Shown piece by piece: positions 22,681-31,869 of a stretch of 40,373 bases of DNA; positions within the stretch are counted from its first letter, which is position 1, and every line of letters begins with the position of its first letter. The translations under genes and the position numbers were made by a program. Origin of the DNA: a virus; IMG/VR virus record IMGVR_UViG_3300036850_000037, positions 1 to 40,373 of that record; one strand, 5' to 3'. The notes under the pieces are model-generated. The model did not search any database, was not told the DNA's origin, and saw nothing but the letters and a program-made list of their open reading frames with translations.

Positions 22681-24236
22681 CGTTCACGCAGATTAAAACG
22701 AAGATTCTCAATTATTGCAATCTGTCCAGCACAGATGCGGATACCCGTGTCGGCCTGTCGATCAACGCGGCCTACCGTCGAATCACGTCTCTGCTCGGGA
22801 TGGACCCGGCGCGCTTTGTCACGCGCAGCCAGTCCACGACCAACGGCGTGGCGACGGTCGTATTTACCGAGATCGAGAAGATCGATCGCGTCATCGACGC
22901 TACGACCAGTACCGCGATACGGCTGCTGCAAGAAACGTCCATGCACGAGTTGCGGTCCTCGCAGCCTGGCACTGGTCAGCCGGTGCGCTGGGCATTCCAG
23001 ACATCAGACGCCGATTCCGTCACGATTCGTCTCGATACGCTCCCGCAGACGACGTATTCGCTGCAAGCCGATGGCTGGACGACGCTGTCGGATCTCAGCG
23101 GGTCGGACGAGCCGGTCTTCCCAGAATCGTTCCACGACGTCTTGGCGTGGTACGTCATCGCTGAAGAACTGCTCAAGAAAGAAAAAGACAAGCTCGCACG
23201 GGAATACGAGCGGCGCGCGGACAAGCTGCTGGCGGAACTGCGGTTCCACTTTGCCGACTCGCACACACGGGATACGCGGCAGGGCGGCGGCGTCACCGCG
23301 CCGGGCGGTGCGGCTGGCGGCAGTGGCAGCGGATCAGTCGGCGGAACAGCCTACACACAGACGGCGCTGCTTACGTTCGACCTCGGGGCCAGCACGGCAC
23401 CGTTCGCGGTGGCGCAGGCGACGGCGCCCTATGTCGCCAATCTCGGCGCGGAATTCCTCGGCAACATCACAACGGATCGCTTGATAGGGCGGGACACGGC
23501 AGGGACTGGCGAGAGCGAACAACTCACAGTTGGCGGCGGGATCGAGTTCACCGGCAGCGGTGGGATTCAGACGTCCGCCTTCACGGGCGACGTTACGAAA
23601 TCGGCTGGCGGGACTGCACAGACAATTCCGAACGACACCGTCACCTACGCCAAGATGCAGAACGTTTCAGCGGCCTCTCGGCTGCTCGGGCGTGGGAGTG
23701 CTGGCGGGTCTGGTGACCCGGAGGAGTTGACGCTCGGTGGCGGCTTATCACTGAGCGGCACAGTGCTCAGCGCGGCAGCTCCGCTACTGCTGAAGGCCAA
23801 CAGCGGAACGACGACAACGGCGACCGCCGAAAACGTTGACACGGTCGCGATCTCTGGCCTGACGGCGAAAGATACGCTGTTTATTTACTACACGATGGAG
23901 TCGGTCACGCAGGCCACGGCCAACCCGCGGTTCTACAACGACACTGATGCCGTACTTATCGCCCAGGTGAACAACCGCCTCGCCATCTCGGCCGGCGGGA
24001 AGTTGATCGGACACGCCCAAGCCATGCAGGCGCAAAGCGCGGCGACGCGTGTCTTTGGCATTGCGACTGACATCAACTTCGGCGTAGCCGACACAACACT
24101 GCTCGGGAGCGCCCACGATGTGACATTCACGACGAACTGGACTGGGTCATGGACGCTTGCGCTTAGGCAAGGCGGCGTCACGGCGGGCGGCACGTTTAAG
24201 TGGTCGTGGTCCGTGTACAAGGTCCCGGGGCAGTAA
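22677..24236 (+). CDS. Fusion of head-tail adaptor and fiber-like repeats
   Basis: A 519-residue protein. Residues 1-180 are helical, with FTQIKTKILNYCNLSSTDAD and EELLKKEKDKLAREYERRAD, matching podoviral gp4-like adaptors that plug below the portal. A Gly/Ser-rich linker (about 203-225) leads into repeats typical of tail fibers: LGNITTDRLIGRDTAGTG, SAASRLLGRGSAGGSGDPEE, then a C-terminal jelly-roll-like domain. Such a single chain is unusual and may place a fiber at the tail base. ATG 22677. Confidence 0.7.
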   Translation: MTFTQIKTKILNYCNLSSTDADTRVGLSINAAYRRITSLLGMDPARFVTRSQSTTNGVATVVFTEIEKIDRVIDATTSTAIRLLQETSMHELRSSQPGTGQPVRWAFQTSDADSVTIRLDTLPQTTYSLQADGWTTLSDLSGSDEPVFPESFHDVLAWYVIAEELLKKEKDKLAREYERRADKLLAELRFHFADSHTRDTRQGGGVTAPGGAAGGSGSGSVGGTAYTQTALLTFDLGASTAPFAVAQATAPYVANLGAEFLGNITTDRLIGRDTAGTGESEQLTVGGGIEFTGSGGIQTSAFTGDVTKSAGGTAQTIPNDTVTYAKMQNVSAASRLLGRGSAGGSGDPEELTLGGGLSLSGTVLSAAAPLLLKANSGTTTTATAENVDTVAISGLTAKDTLFIYYTMESVTQATANPRFYNDTDAVLIAQVNNRLAISAGGKLIGHAQAMQAQSAATRVFGIATDINFGVADTTLLGSAHDVTFTTNWTGSWTLALRQGGVTAGGTFKWSWSVYKVPGQ

Positions 24237-24239
24237 CCG

Positions 24240-24623
24240 ATGGGCGCGCTGAACCGCTGGGTGTATCGGGTGAGTGATGGGCAAATCCTCATGGGGTCTG
24301 GATTTGATCCGTCGGTGTATCTGACTGATCAAACCGCGTACGCCCTTCTTGATCTTCCGGACGATGCCCCGTGGCCGAATCCCCGCTCACAGCGTGCGGC
24401 TAGTAGCACGACGCTGCGGGCCGCGACATCATCGGAGCAAGCGGCATATGACGCTGTGGTCTTGGACGCGGAGGTTAGGGTCGAAATGGACGCAAGGCGC
24501 CTGATGTCGGCCCTCGTCTGGGCAATTATCGACACGTACTCGGCGCCGGCCACCGTCGCCAAGTATCAAGCGGCGCGCACGAAGATCGTCAACGCGTATA
24601 AGTCCCAGCCGTGGAAGGCCTGA
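24240..24623 (+). CDS. Tail-fiber-assembly-like protein, 127 aa
   Basis: ATG 24240, just after the adaptor-fiber stop. NRWVYRVSDGQILMGSGF and DQTAYALLDLPDDAPWPNPR resemble short proteins that follow fiber genes in many phages; helices such as AYDAVVLDAEVRVEMDARR fill the C-terminus. Possibly a fiber chaperone or small tail component. Moderate at best. Confidence 0.55.
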   Translation: MGALNRWVYRVSDGQILMGSGFDPSVYLTDQTAYALLDLPDDAPWPNPRSQRAASSTTLRAATSSEQAAYDAVVLDAEVRVEMDARRLMSALVWAIIDTYSAPATVAKYQAARTKIVNAYKSQPWKA

Positions 24624-24624
24624 C

Positions 24625-26562
24625 GTGGCGGACCTGCAGATTACCTCGCTCCGCGGCGGCATGAACAACACGGACCCGGCGATTGCGCTGCCAGAGGATC
24701 AGTGTGTTCTAGCGCAGAACGTCGAGTACGTGGAGTCCATGCTCGGCGAACGGCGGCTCGGCACGACCGCTATTACGCTCCCGGCATTCCTGAGCGGCAA
24801 AGATCGCGTACCGTTCCTGTTCCGGCATCTGCCGACAGCGGACGAGACAGCGGCGGAGTTGTGGGCGCTGGGTGTCACAAGCACGACCACGGTGGCGCTG
24901 GGCCGCAAGACGGCAAGCTGGTCGGAGATCACGATCTCAGACACGCCGACGCTCACCGGGTTCAGTCAGTACCGCTGGCAGGCCGTGACGCTGCACGGAA
25001 AGATTCACTTTTTCTACGACTCGAACGTGGACAGGCCGCACGTCTGGGACGGGACCACGATGCGGCGTTCGGGGTTCGAGGACACATACAGCGCGCCGAC
25101 GTCCGCCGATGCGGGCTCCGGAACGCTCACGGGCACGCGCTACGGGCGAGTGCGGTTCGTCGAAGTCTCAGGGTCCACGGTCCTGCGGCGCAGTGAGCCG
25201 AGCGCTGTGAAGACGCACTCACCGAGCGGGACTGGCGCGTCGATTACGTGGACGCGGCCGACAGCGCCGAGCGAGGGTGAGACGCACTGGGAAGTCGAGT
25301 TGTCCACCGACAACGCGAATTTCTATCGCATGGACAGGATCGCGCTCGCGACCACGACGCATAGCGACTCAGTCGTATATGCCACGGGCTACGCAGCGAC
25401 AGGCACGCTCAGTGAGGACACCGGCGATTACACGCCGCTGTGGAGTGCGCGGTACGCGACGGCCGACGAAGACCGCTTGGTGATTGCGGGGAGCTGGGAA
25501 GACGACGCGCTCGCCTCGCGTGTGGGCTGGACGCCTGTATTCAATGCCGATGGCGTTGGCAATGACGAGCGGCTGGAATCGGACACGGACCCGACAAAAG
25601 ACCTCGACACGTACAAATACGGACCCGTCACGGGTTTGTCTGAACCCATCTTGGGCGGGATCTGGGTCACGAAACAGCACGCCGTGTACAAGCTGTCGCG
25701 AACTGGAAAGCGCGACGTCGCGTATGAAGCCGATCTGTTTTCGGCGGCACTGGGCGGGATTCACGGGTCGCTGGTCTCTGGTGTCGATGAAACCGGCCAG
25801 CCGTGTCTCTATGCGATTGACTTCGAGCAGGGACCGTATCGGATCGGCATCGGTGGCATCAAGCGGTGCGGCGAAGACCTGCGGGCGACATGGTCCACGT
25901 TGAACATCAACGCGACGGCGGTCGTGACGCAGGCGCTCTACTACCCCAAAAAGAAGCAAGTCATCTGGTGTCTTGCGACCGACGCAAACAACCGGCCGGA
26001 CAAGGCCGTCGTGCTGCACGTCGATAAAGCGCGGCCATACGCCGACGGTATTCGCAAGGGCTGGGCGCTCTGGACGGGCACGCGGGCTTCAGCGCTCTCG
26101 ATGTGCCTGTTCGCCAGCAACATTGATGACAACACGACACGAAACCTGAATCTTGTGCCGTTTATCGGGCTCGAGGGTTCAAGTCTCGTCCATCGCTGCG
26201 ACACCGGCACCGACGACAACGGGACCGCGTTTGTCTCCACGATTACGAGCAAGCCGTACTTTATGCGGAGTCCGGCGCACCATTTCGAGGCACGCGCTGC
26301 GGCGTTGATGGGCAAGGCCACCACGAACGCGAAGGTGGACGTCAAGTGCATCCGAGACTTCGGGATTGAGACGACGGTCACGGTATCTGACGTCACGTTC
26401 ACGGCATCGGGCAGCGAAACACAGGTGACGAATCTGCTGGACAGCTTCAAGGGCGCGGAGATGGAAGTCGGACAGTTCCAGTTTACGGACGTCGCGTCTC
26501 CTTCGGCGCAGTGGCAATTAAATCGATTTGACGTCGTCAGCACAGACGGGCAGGCACCGTAA
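24625..26562 (+). CDS. P22 gp10-like tail hub/packaged-DNA stabilisation protein
   Basis: A 645-residue beta-rich protein; GTG 24625. LQITSLRGGMNNTDPAIAL and DQCVLAQNVEYVESMLGERR match the N-terminal pattern of podoviral tail hub/stabilisation proteins. Repeated beta segments (LYAIDFEQGPYRIGIGGIK, KQVIWCLATDANN) suggest a beta-propeller. It would sit below the adaptor and seal DNA in the head. Length fits gp10-like proteins. Confidence 0.7.
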   Translation: MADLQITSLRGGMNNTDPAIALPEDQCVLAQNVEYVESMLGERRLGTTAITLPAFLSGKDRVPFLFRHLPTADETAAELWALGVTSTTTVALGRKTASWSEITISDTPTLTGFSQYRWQAVTLHGKIHFFYDSNVDRPHVWDGTTMRRSGFEDTYSAPTSADAGSGTLTGTRYGRVRFVEVSGSTVLRRSEPSAVKTHSPSGTGASITWTRPTAPSEGETHWEVELSTDNANFYRMDRIALATTTHSDSVVYATGYAATGTLSEDTGDYTPLWSARYATADEDRLVIAGSWEDDALASRVGWTPVFNADGVGNDERLESDTDPTKDLDTYKYGPVTGLSEPILGGIWVTKQHAVYKLSRTGKRDVAYEADLFSAALGGIHGSLVSGVDETGQPCLYAIDFEQGPYRIGIGGIKRCGEDLRATWSTLNINATAVVTQALYYPKKKQVIWCLATDANNRPDKAVVLHVDKARPYADGIRKGWALWTGTRASALSMCLFASNIDDNTTRNLNLVPFIGLEGSSLVHRCDTGTDDNGTAFVSTITSKPYFMRSPAHHFEARAAALMGKATTNAKVDVKCIRDFGIETTVTVSDVTFTASGSETQVTNLLDSFKGAEMEVGQFQFTDVASPSAQWQLNRFDVVSTDGQAP

Positions 26563-27081
26563 ATGTTTAACATCCGCCATCAAGAACTCTTACTGCTCAC
26601 GCCTGGACTCTATGAGGAGTTGAACGACTTCTATAAGCGCCTGAATGGGTTTCTCCGAGAGGGGCACGAAGACGACGGATCGCTGATTCCTGAGGAGTGG
26701 GTGTCTGTGCCGTATGACGCAAGGAACTTCCATACGGACTCGGGGACGTGGACGGTGGAAGCGGCCGATCAGTTGTTGTTCAAATACCTGCTCAGAGGGA
26801 AAGCGATGACGATCGCCTTCAACTTCGCCAACACCACGCTCTCGGGGGTTGGGAATGAGCTGCGCGTCAGGATACCAGGCGGCAAGCTGGCGCGGAATCA
26901 GGAGTGGACGGGATTTGTCTATGCGTTCGGGACGACCGAGGAAATCGCAGTTGTCGTGACGCGCCTTGAGACGTCTGGCGGGTCCGAGAATCTCTCGATT
27001 CAGCGGATTCCAGTGACGGCGTGGCCAAATTCCACGAATGCGCAGGTATTGCGCGGGTCGATTACGTTCGAGACGCAGTGA
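26563..27081 (+). CDS. Structural protein, 172 aa
   Basis: ATG 26563 directly follows the previous stop. Helical N-terminus (LYEELNDFYKRLNGFLREG), then beta-rich region (WTVEAADQLLFKYLLRG, SENLSIQRIPVTAWP). Probably a minor tail protein or needle/knob-like piece. No family recognised. Confidence 0.6.
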   Translation: MFNIRHQELLLLTPGLYEELNDFYKRLNGFLREGHEDDGSLIPEEWVSVPYDARNFHTDSGTWTVEAADQLLFKYLLRGKAMTIAFNFANTTLSGVGNELRVRIPGGKLARNQEWTGFVYAFGTTEEIAVVVTRLETSGGSENLSIQRIPVTAWPNSTNAQVLRGSITFETQ

Positions 27082-27097
27082 GGCGTACACTGAAGGC

Positions 27098-27718
27098 ATG
27101 AAGAACACGCTGATTGCTGGCTTCTGTGTCGCGGCGTTTGTGGCTGGTGGCGTCATCGGGTATGCGCAAGGGCAATACGGGTACATGCCGGACTGGTGGG
27201 CGGGATGGTCGGTTGTCTCGGTTGGGCCGCATATCGAAGGGCACCCGTCGTCACTGGGCGGCGTCGTCGGACAGGTTCAGCACGATGCCATGCCGAACGG
27301 CGGGCCTCAGGGCCTCGAGGGCTACGTCTACGACGACCACCAGGCCGGAACCACGCGGCTGACGTTCGGCCTCGTGAGCAATGTCGAGTTGGCTGGAGCG
27401 GGTCACACGCAGGAAGTCCGGAGCAGTGGTGGCGTCGTGACCGGGCCGGCGCGTGTCTCGAAATGGGACATGAACGGAGGCTCGGTGCATAACGTGAACC
27501 CGTCCGCGCAGATTGACGAGATTTGCGGGCTGTGTCCGCAGTGGTCAGGCAACATAGTGACAAAGCGCGGCGTGTGGCTCCCAGCAGACACGCAGGCGAA
27601 TCGACTACCTGGCACGACGGACGTGGAGACGCTGCGATTTTCTAACGGGTGGACGATCAGTGCGGCGGGCGACACGCTAGAGATCAGAGACCGGAACGGA
27701 GTAGTCCGGCGATGGTGA
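27098..27718 (+). CDS. Third exported virion-module protein, 206 aa
   Basis: ATG 27098 gives a signal peptide, KNTLIAGFCVAAFVAGGVIG then YA|Q. The frame starts upstream at 27038 inside the previous gene, but the signal peptide selects 27098. Mature region is Gly/Trp/Val-rich and beta (YMPDWWAGWSVVSVGPHIEG). It shares the same A|Q processing as the two proteins at 19334 and 19737. Unknown fold; fiber or surface-binding role possible. Confidence 0.6.
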   Translation: MKNTLIAGFCVAAFVAGGVIGYAQGQYGYMPDWWAGWSVVSVGPHIEGHPSSLGGVVGQVQHDAMPNGGPQGLEGYVYDDHQAGTTRLTFGLVSNVELAGAGHTQEVRSSGGVVTGPARVSKWDMNGGSVHNVNPSAQIDEICGLCPQWSGNIVTKRGVWLPADTQANRLPGTTDVETLRFSNGWTISAAGDTLEIRDRNGVVRRW

Positions 27719-27721
27719 GAC

Positions 27722-28648
27722 ATGGCAGACCAATACGAAGACTTTCTTAGCGAACTCTCGAAACGCTCTGGGGCCTCCGTGGAGCAGAGCGACCTCGAGG
27801 CGCTCCGCGGCAAGAACCCAGAAGACGTCGAGGCGCATAAGAGGGCGCTCGAGGCACAGTACGCGCAGCGAGGGAGCAATACACCGGGCCAGGGCAGTGG
27901 CAGTTCAGCGCCTACACCTCAGCCTGTCCAGGCGGCGCCGCCCGCGCAGACCTGGAACAATTCCGCGAACATGTTTCCGGACTGGTACCGGGACCAACAG
28001 CAGCAACAGAACGACTTGATGCGGCAGCAGATCGCCCAGCAGCAGGCCGCGCAAGCTGAGAATAAGACGCGCGCGGATGCGCTCTACGGCCAGTTGAACG
28101 CACGCGCGACTCAGGGCCTGCAGGTCAATGCGAACGACCCGATCATCCGTGGCCAGGTGGACGCGTATGCAGCCCAAGGCGAGCGGGCACGTCGGGGCTA
28201 CCTGAGCGACATTGCGGAACGCTCTGGTCCGCTGGCGAATATTCAGGGCGAGCGCCGGATGGCGGCGGAGCGGCTGGGGCAGGGCGCGAGCGCGTTTCAG
28301 GCGGAACTGCTCGGGCGGGAGCTGGGATCGCGGCGCGACGAGATTGCGCAGGCGCTTGCGATGCAGGGGTCGATGTTGTCGGGCGATCAGAATCGGAACC
28401 TGCAATCACAACTCGCCGCGATGGATCAGGCCATTGCGGAAGCCGGCGTCGGACTGCAAGGGCGCGGACTCGATCTCCAGCGCGAACTTGGTAACAGAGG
28501 GCTCGACCTGCAGCGCGACCTCGGCGGCCGAGGGCTCGATTTACAGAGTCGCGGGCAGGATCTCTCACAGGACCAATTTCTCCGAGAACTGGCGCTGAGG
28601 GAATGGGACCGCGGACAGTACTGGGATTACAACTACGCAGGGCTGTAG
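27722..28648 (+). CDS. Ejection-type internal virion protein with 11-residue repeats
   Basis: A 308-residue Gln-rich protein (QQQQNDLMRQQIAQQQAAQ) with long helices. Residues 247-279 form three 11-residue repeats: GRGLDLQRELG, NRGLDLQRDLG, GRGLDLQSRGQ, fitting an amphipathic hendecad coil. This composition and position match podoviral ejection proteins that enter the cell with DNA. No sequence family assigned. ATG 27722, TGAGAC upstream. Confidence 0.65.
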   Translation: MADQYEDFLSELSKRSGASVEQSDLEALRGKNPEDVEAHKRALEAQYAQRGSNTPGQGSGSSAPTPQPVQAAPPAQTWNNSANMFPDWYRDQQQQQNDLMRQQIAQQQAAQAENKTRADALYGQLNARATQGLQVNANDPIIRGQVDAYAAQGERARRGYLSDIAERSGPLANIQGERRMAAERLGQGASAFQAELLGRELGSRRDEIAQALAMQGSMLSGDQNRNLQSQLAAMDQAIAEAGVGLQGRGLDLQRELGNRGLDLQRDLGGRGLDLQSRGQDLSQDQFLRELALREWDRGQYWDYNYAGL

Positions 28649-28657
28649 GAGACGACA

Positions 28658-29371
28658 ATGGGCTGGCTCAAAAACATCGCGAGAGTCGCAGCAGTCGGCG
28701 CAGCGCCGTTTACTGGCGGGGCGAGTCTCGCCGCGCTGCCGATGATTAACGCTATTGGCGCGGGAGGCGCAGCCCTCAGCGCAGGGTCGCAAGCGAGCGC
28801 ACAGAACCGCGGATCGCAGTTCGGCGGGCAGATGGATCTCGCGAATCTGCTCATGCAACGCGACTTCGGGCGCCTTGGCCTAGAAGGGGAAGCTGACCGC
28901 GACTTCTTCAATCAGACGATCGGCCGCGAACAGGAAGGCCGCGCAGGTCGAGAGGACGCGTGGCGCAAGCTGCAGTCCGCCCAGCGCACGCTGAGCCCAG
29001 GCGCGCGGCCGTCACTGAGTCCCTATTCTGTCGCGCCACGACAGGCGACCGATATGGAACGGCAAGGCGCGGATGCGCTCTCACAGGAAGTCATGGCGCG
29101 ACTCACTGGCGGGAATCCGATCGCGATGCCGACGCGGCGGGACACCTCGTTCCAGTATGACCCGATGAGCACGATCGATCCGCGGCTGCTCAAGGCTGGC
29201 AAGGGCGAGAGGATCGCCGGCTGGTTAGGGGCTGGCCTCAGTGGAGCGAGCGGGCTGTATCGGCCACAGGTGGAGCCACGCATAGCCTCGCGCCCACAGC
29301 CGATGGATGAGCGTCCACGTCCCAACACGGGCGGCCCTGTTGACCCTAACGGTTTCAGGGTGTGGTTCTAG
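28658..29371 (+). CDS. Ejection-type internal virion protein, 237 aa
   Basis: ATG 28658 with AGGAGACG upstream. The N-terminus is Gly/Ala-rich and hydrophobic (KNIARVAAVGAAPFTGGASL), likely membrane-active; the rest is helical and Arg/Gln-rich (FNQTIGREQEGRAGREDAWR). It likely forms a channel during ejection, as expected of podoviral gp7/gp16/gp20-like proteins, but this is inferred from context. Confidence 0.6.
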   Translation: MGWLKNIARVAAVGAAPFTGGASLAALPMINAIGAGGAALSAGSQASAQNRGSQFGGQMDLANLLMQRDFGRLGLEGEADRDFFNQTIGREQEGRAGREDAWRKLQSAQRTLSPGARPSLSPYSVAPRQATDMERQGADALSQEVMARLTGGNPIAMPTRRDTSFQYDPMSTIDPRLLKAGKGERIAGWLGAGLSGASGLYRPQVEPRIASRPQPMDERPRPNTGGPVDPNGFRVWF

Positions 29372-29374
29372 ATC

Positions 29375-30607
29375 ATGGCTCGATACGATTTCGTCTCACC
29401 GGGCGCGATGGCTGGAAACGCTATCCAGCAATTCCTGATGCAGCGCGCGATGGAAGAGCGGCAAGCGAGGATGGACCAGCTTGCGGCAGAGCGACAGTCC
29501 GCAGAGATTGGCCAACGCGAAGCCGATCTTGGTCTGCGGCGACAGCAAGAAGCGCGCATAGCTGAAGCGCAGGCGCAGCAGCAGAAAGACCTTGAACAGG
29601 AACGGGAGTTCAGGCGCGCGTCTGTGCTCGCCGAAAACGCCATACCAGGCGATCCGATCGATCCGGACACCAAGGGCGTGATGGAGCGCCAAGGGTTCGG
29701 GGGCGCCATGCGGACCATTCCCGGCCAGCCGGCGAGCGAAGGGTTCGGTGTGCTCGAAAGCCTGGAGCAGCCCGCGCCCGGCGCGGGCGTGCTCCAGAAT
29801 TCGCCACCGCCTGGCATCCTGCAACCAGCGCAGCCAGAACGTACGATCGCCCGTGGCGGCTCAAAGTATCTCTCCGCTCGACAAGCAGCCGAGGAGCGCG
29901 CGGCGCAGGCGGCAGAAGCACGCGCGGCGCGAGAGGCAGAAGGCGAGCGCAATCGACAGTTCCGCGGCGAGCAGGGGGAGGCGAATCGCGCACTCCGCGA
30001 GGACTTGGCACGGGCGAGCGCGTCAGGTCGAGGCGAGACGACCGCGCTTCGCAACGACCTCTTGCGGACACAGGTTGACGCAGCCACCCAGAAGGCCGAA
30101 GACAAGCAGGTGGCTGATAAGCGCGCGCGGGATGCGGCGCGGGTAACGTCTGGCGCCACGATCGACGTCATCAAGGAGTTGGCGGACTTCGATGAGCGGG
30201 GCCGCGCAACGCTGAAGCCAGGAACCGCGAACCTATTCGGGGCCAGAAACCCGCTCGCCCGCTTGGTGCCTGGTTCGGACACCAACAACGCGAAGGCGGC
30301 CCTAGACCGACTCAAGGGCCGAGTGATCGTCGATCTGCTGAACGAGATGAAGAACCAGTCACGCACGGGCGCGACGGGGTTCGGCGCGCTGTCCGGGCCT
30401 GAGCTGAAGCTTCTGGAGAACGCAGCCGCAGAGCTGAATAGCTCGATGATCTCAGACACCCGCGCAGCCGCGGAGCTTGAGCGCATCTACAGCATGGCGA
30501 AGCAGTTATATGGCGACGAGCCGGGCAATGGGCCGGCGAACGGCGGGCCAAGCGGCGGCTCTGGCCGTGTCTACTACGACGAAGAAGGGAATCAGGTGCA
30601 GCGGTAA
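29375..30607 (+). CDS. Ejection-type internal virion protein, 410 aa
   Basis: ATG 29375, three bases after the previous stop. Gln/Glu/Arg-rich long coiled coil (QARMDQLAAERQSAEIGQRE; AAEERAAQAAEARAAREAE) with a Pro/Gly middle, ending in a Gly/Ser/Pro tail. Low-complexity helical composition is typical of ejection proteins. It overlaps the next ATG by one base. Confidence 0.62.
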   Translation: MARYDFVSPGAMAGNAIQQFLMQRAMEERQARMDQLAAERQSAEIGQREADLGLRRQQEARIAEAQAQQQKDLEQEREFRRASVLAENAIPGDPIDPDTKGVMERQGFGGAMRTIPGQPASEGFGVLESLEQPAPGAGVLQNSPPPGILQPAQPERTIARGGSKYLSARQAAEERAAQAAEARAAREAEGERNRQFRGEQGEANRALREDLARASASGRGETTALRNDLLRTQVDAATQKAEDKQVADKRARDAARVTSGATIDVIKELADFDERGRATLKPGTANLFGARNPLARLVPGSDTNNAKAALDRLKGRVIVDLLNEMKNQSRTGATGFGALSGPELKLLENAAAELNSSMISDTRAAAELERIYSMAKQLYGDEPGNGPANGGPSGGSGRVYYDEEGNQVQR

Positions 30608-30993
30608 TGCCTGAAGTCGTCATCATCGCCAAGGACGGCGCCGAGCACGTCTTTCCTGACGGCTTCGACCCGAAACGAGCAGCCGCGATTGTGCGCGGGG
30701 GGTCGCATCCGAAGCCGACAGGCTGGGCTGCTCGGCAGGTTGAGGAGAAGTACGGGCCGGAGATGGCGGAGCAAATCGCCAACGCGGACGCGATGGGCCG
30801 AGCGATGCCGCCGCCGGGCGTGCTCAGTCTCGCGCGAACGACTGTCCCTGGCGTGTTGAGCAAGGCGTCTGGGCTTGGGAGCCGAGCGGTGGCTTACGGC
30901 AAATCGCCGTCAGGGCGGCGACTACTACGGCGGGCGGCTGGAAAGGCCTTAGAGGGTACCGCGCTTGGCGCGGCGATGAAGTATTTCGACTAG
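30607..30993 (+). CDS. Small virion-module protein, 128 aa
   Basis: ATG 30607 overlaps the previous stop (TAATG). PEVVIIAKDGAEHVFPDGFD is a short beta motif resembling GYF-like phage peptides, followed by KYGPEMAEQIANADAMGRAM helix and a basic/Ala C-terminus with LLRRAAGKALEGTALGAA. Likely the last ejection/tail protein. Its 3' end overlaps a minus-strand ORF. Confidence 0.6.
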   Translation: MPEVVIIAKDGAEHVFPDGFDPKRAAAIVRGGSHPKPTGWAARQVEEKYGPEMAEQIANADAMGRAMPPPGVLSLARTTVPGVLSKASGLGSRAVAYGKSPSGRRLLRRAAGKALEGTALGAAMKYFD

Positions 30994-31140
30994 CTTGAGC
31001 AGCGCGGTCACTGCGAGACTGAACAAGAACACGTCGATCGCGGGCCTTCTGCCACCGAGTGCAACATAGACAACAGTCGCGACGATTGGGCAGATCATGA
31101 ACACGAGCCATGCGATGGCGAATAGATGCGGCAGGTTCAT
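30949..31140 (-). CDS. Minus-strand two-span membrane protein, 63 aa
   Basis: ATG 31140 on the minus strand. Two hydrophobic spans, LFAIAWLVFMICPIVATVV and DVFLFSLAVTALLKLVEIL, connected by GGRRPA, with a basic C-terminus (HRRAKRGTL). It overlaps the 3' end of the + strand gene by 45 bases. Holin-like or a small membrane moron; orientation opposite to all neighbours makes it odd. Weak ribosome site. Confidence 0.5.
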   Translation of the reverse strand: MNLPHLFAIAWLVFMICPIVATVVYVALGGRRPAIDVFLFSLAVTALLKLVEILHRRAKRGTL

Positions 31141-31176
31141 GCCAAGAGCCTAGCACGACACGGGGAGACGAGCCAA

Positions 31177-31362
31177 ATGGGAGTGACGGTTGAGGCCGTG
31201 ATGGCCGCAGCGGTGCCAGTAGTGGGCGTGATTGTCTGGCTGATACGCCTTGAGGGCCGCATCAATCTGCAAGACGCGCGGTACGAGGAGATCAAAGACA
31301 GCTTGGTCTACATCCGCGATCGTCTGGATCGTGCGTTGAATGGCATTGACACGCACCGCTAA
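31177..31362 (+). CDS. Small membrane protein with coiled coil, 61 aa
   Basis: ATG 31177 with GGGGAGA upstream. N-terminal span (VEAVMAAAVPVVGVIVWLI) followed by an amphipathic helix LEGRINLQDARYEEIKDSLV and a charged end. Typical topology of a holin accessory or small phage lysis protein. The frame extends upstream, but this start gives the cleaner RBS. Confidence 0.62.
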   Translation: MGVTVEAVMAAAVPVVGVIVWLIRLEGRINLQDARYEEIKDSLVYIRDRLDRALNGIDTHR

Positions 31363-31410
31363 CGGCGTGTTACCATTGGCACACCAACCTTCCAACATGA
31401 ACCTTCCCGC

Positions 31411-31869
31411 ATGGGGCGGCGAGTCGCAGTGGCGCTGGAGTTAACAGACCACCACGCACTAGCCTTGACCCTCTGGGGTGAGTCCAGATCTGGACCCATC
31501 GAGGGCAGGGTATCAGTTGCCAACGTCATCCGCAATCGTCTGAAAACCGGCCGGTGGGGTGATACCTACCGCTCGGTCTGTCTCGCGCCGTGGCAGTTCT
31601 CCTGCTGGAAGCCGCAAGGTGGCAAGGAGAATTACGAGGCCGTGCAGAACCTAGCCGCACGACTCGTGAACGATGAGAAGCCGGAAGACTCAGTGCTCAG
31701 AGAGTGTCTGTGGATTGCGCACGGCATGATCGGGGAGTGGATACAAGATACCGTGCGTAAGGCAACGCACTATCACGCGAAGTCCATGAGTCCGAAGCCC
31801 TATTGGGCGCGCGATCGGGAACCCATCACTGAAATCTGCGGCCACCTGTTCTATGTGGGGATTCGATGA
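31411..31869 (+). CDS. Endolysin, SleB-type cell-wall hydrolase
   Basis: A 152-residue (from ATG 31411) or 146-residue (GTG 31429) hydrolase_2/SleB-type lytic enzyme. LALTLWGESRSGPIEGRVSV holds the catalytic Glu (Glu24) and SVANVIRNRLKTGRWGDTYR the family signature; CLAPWQFSCWKPQGGKENYE fits the substrate groove. It should cleave peptidoglycan glycosidic bonds. No signal peptide, so it needs a holin. A short overlapping frame at 31397 (MNLPAWGGESQWRWS) may be a leader. Confidence 0.82.
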   Translation: MGRRVAVALELTDHHALALTLWGESRSGPIEGRVSVANVIRNRLKTGRWGDTYRSVCLAPWQFSCWKPQGGKENYEAVQNLAARLVNDEKPEDSVLRECLWIAHGMIGEWIQDTVRKATHYHAKSMSPKPYWARDREPITEICGHLFYVGIR

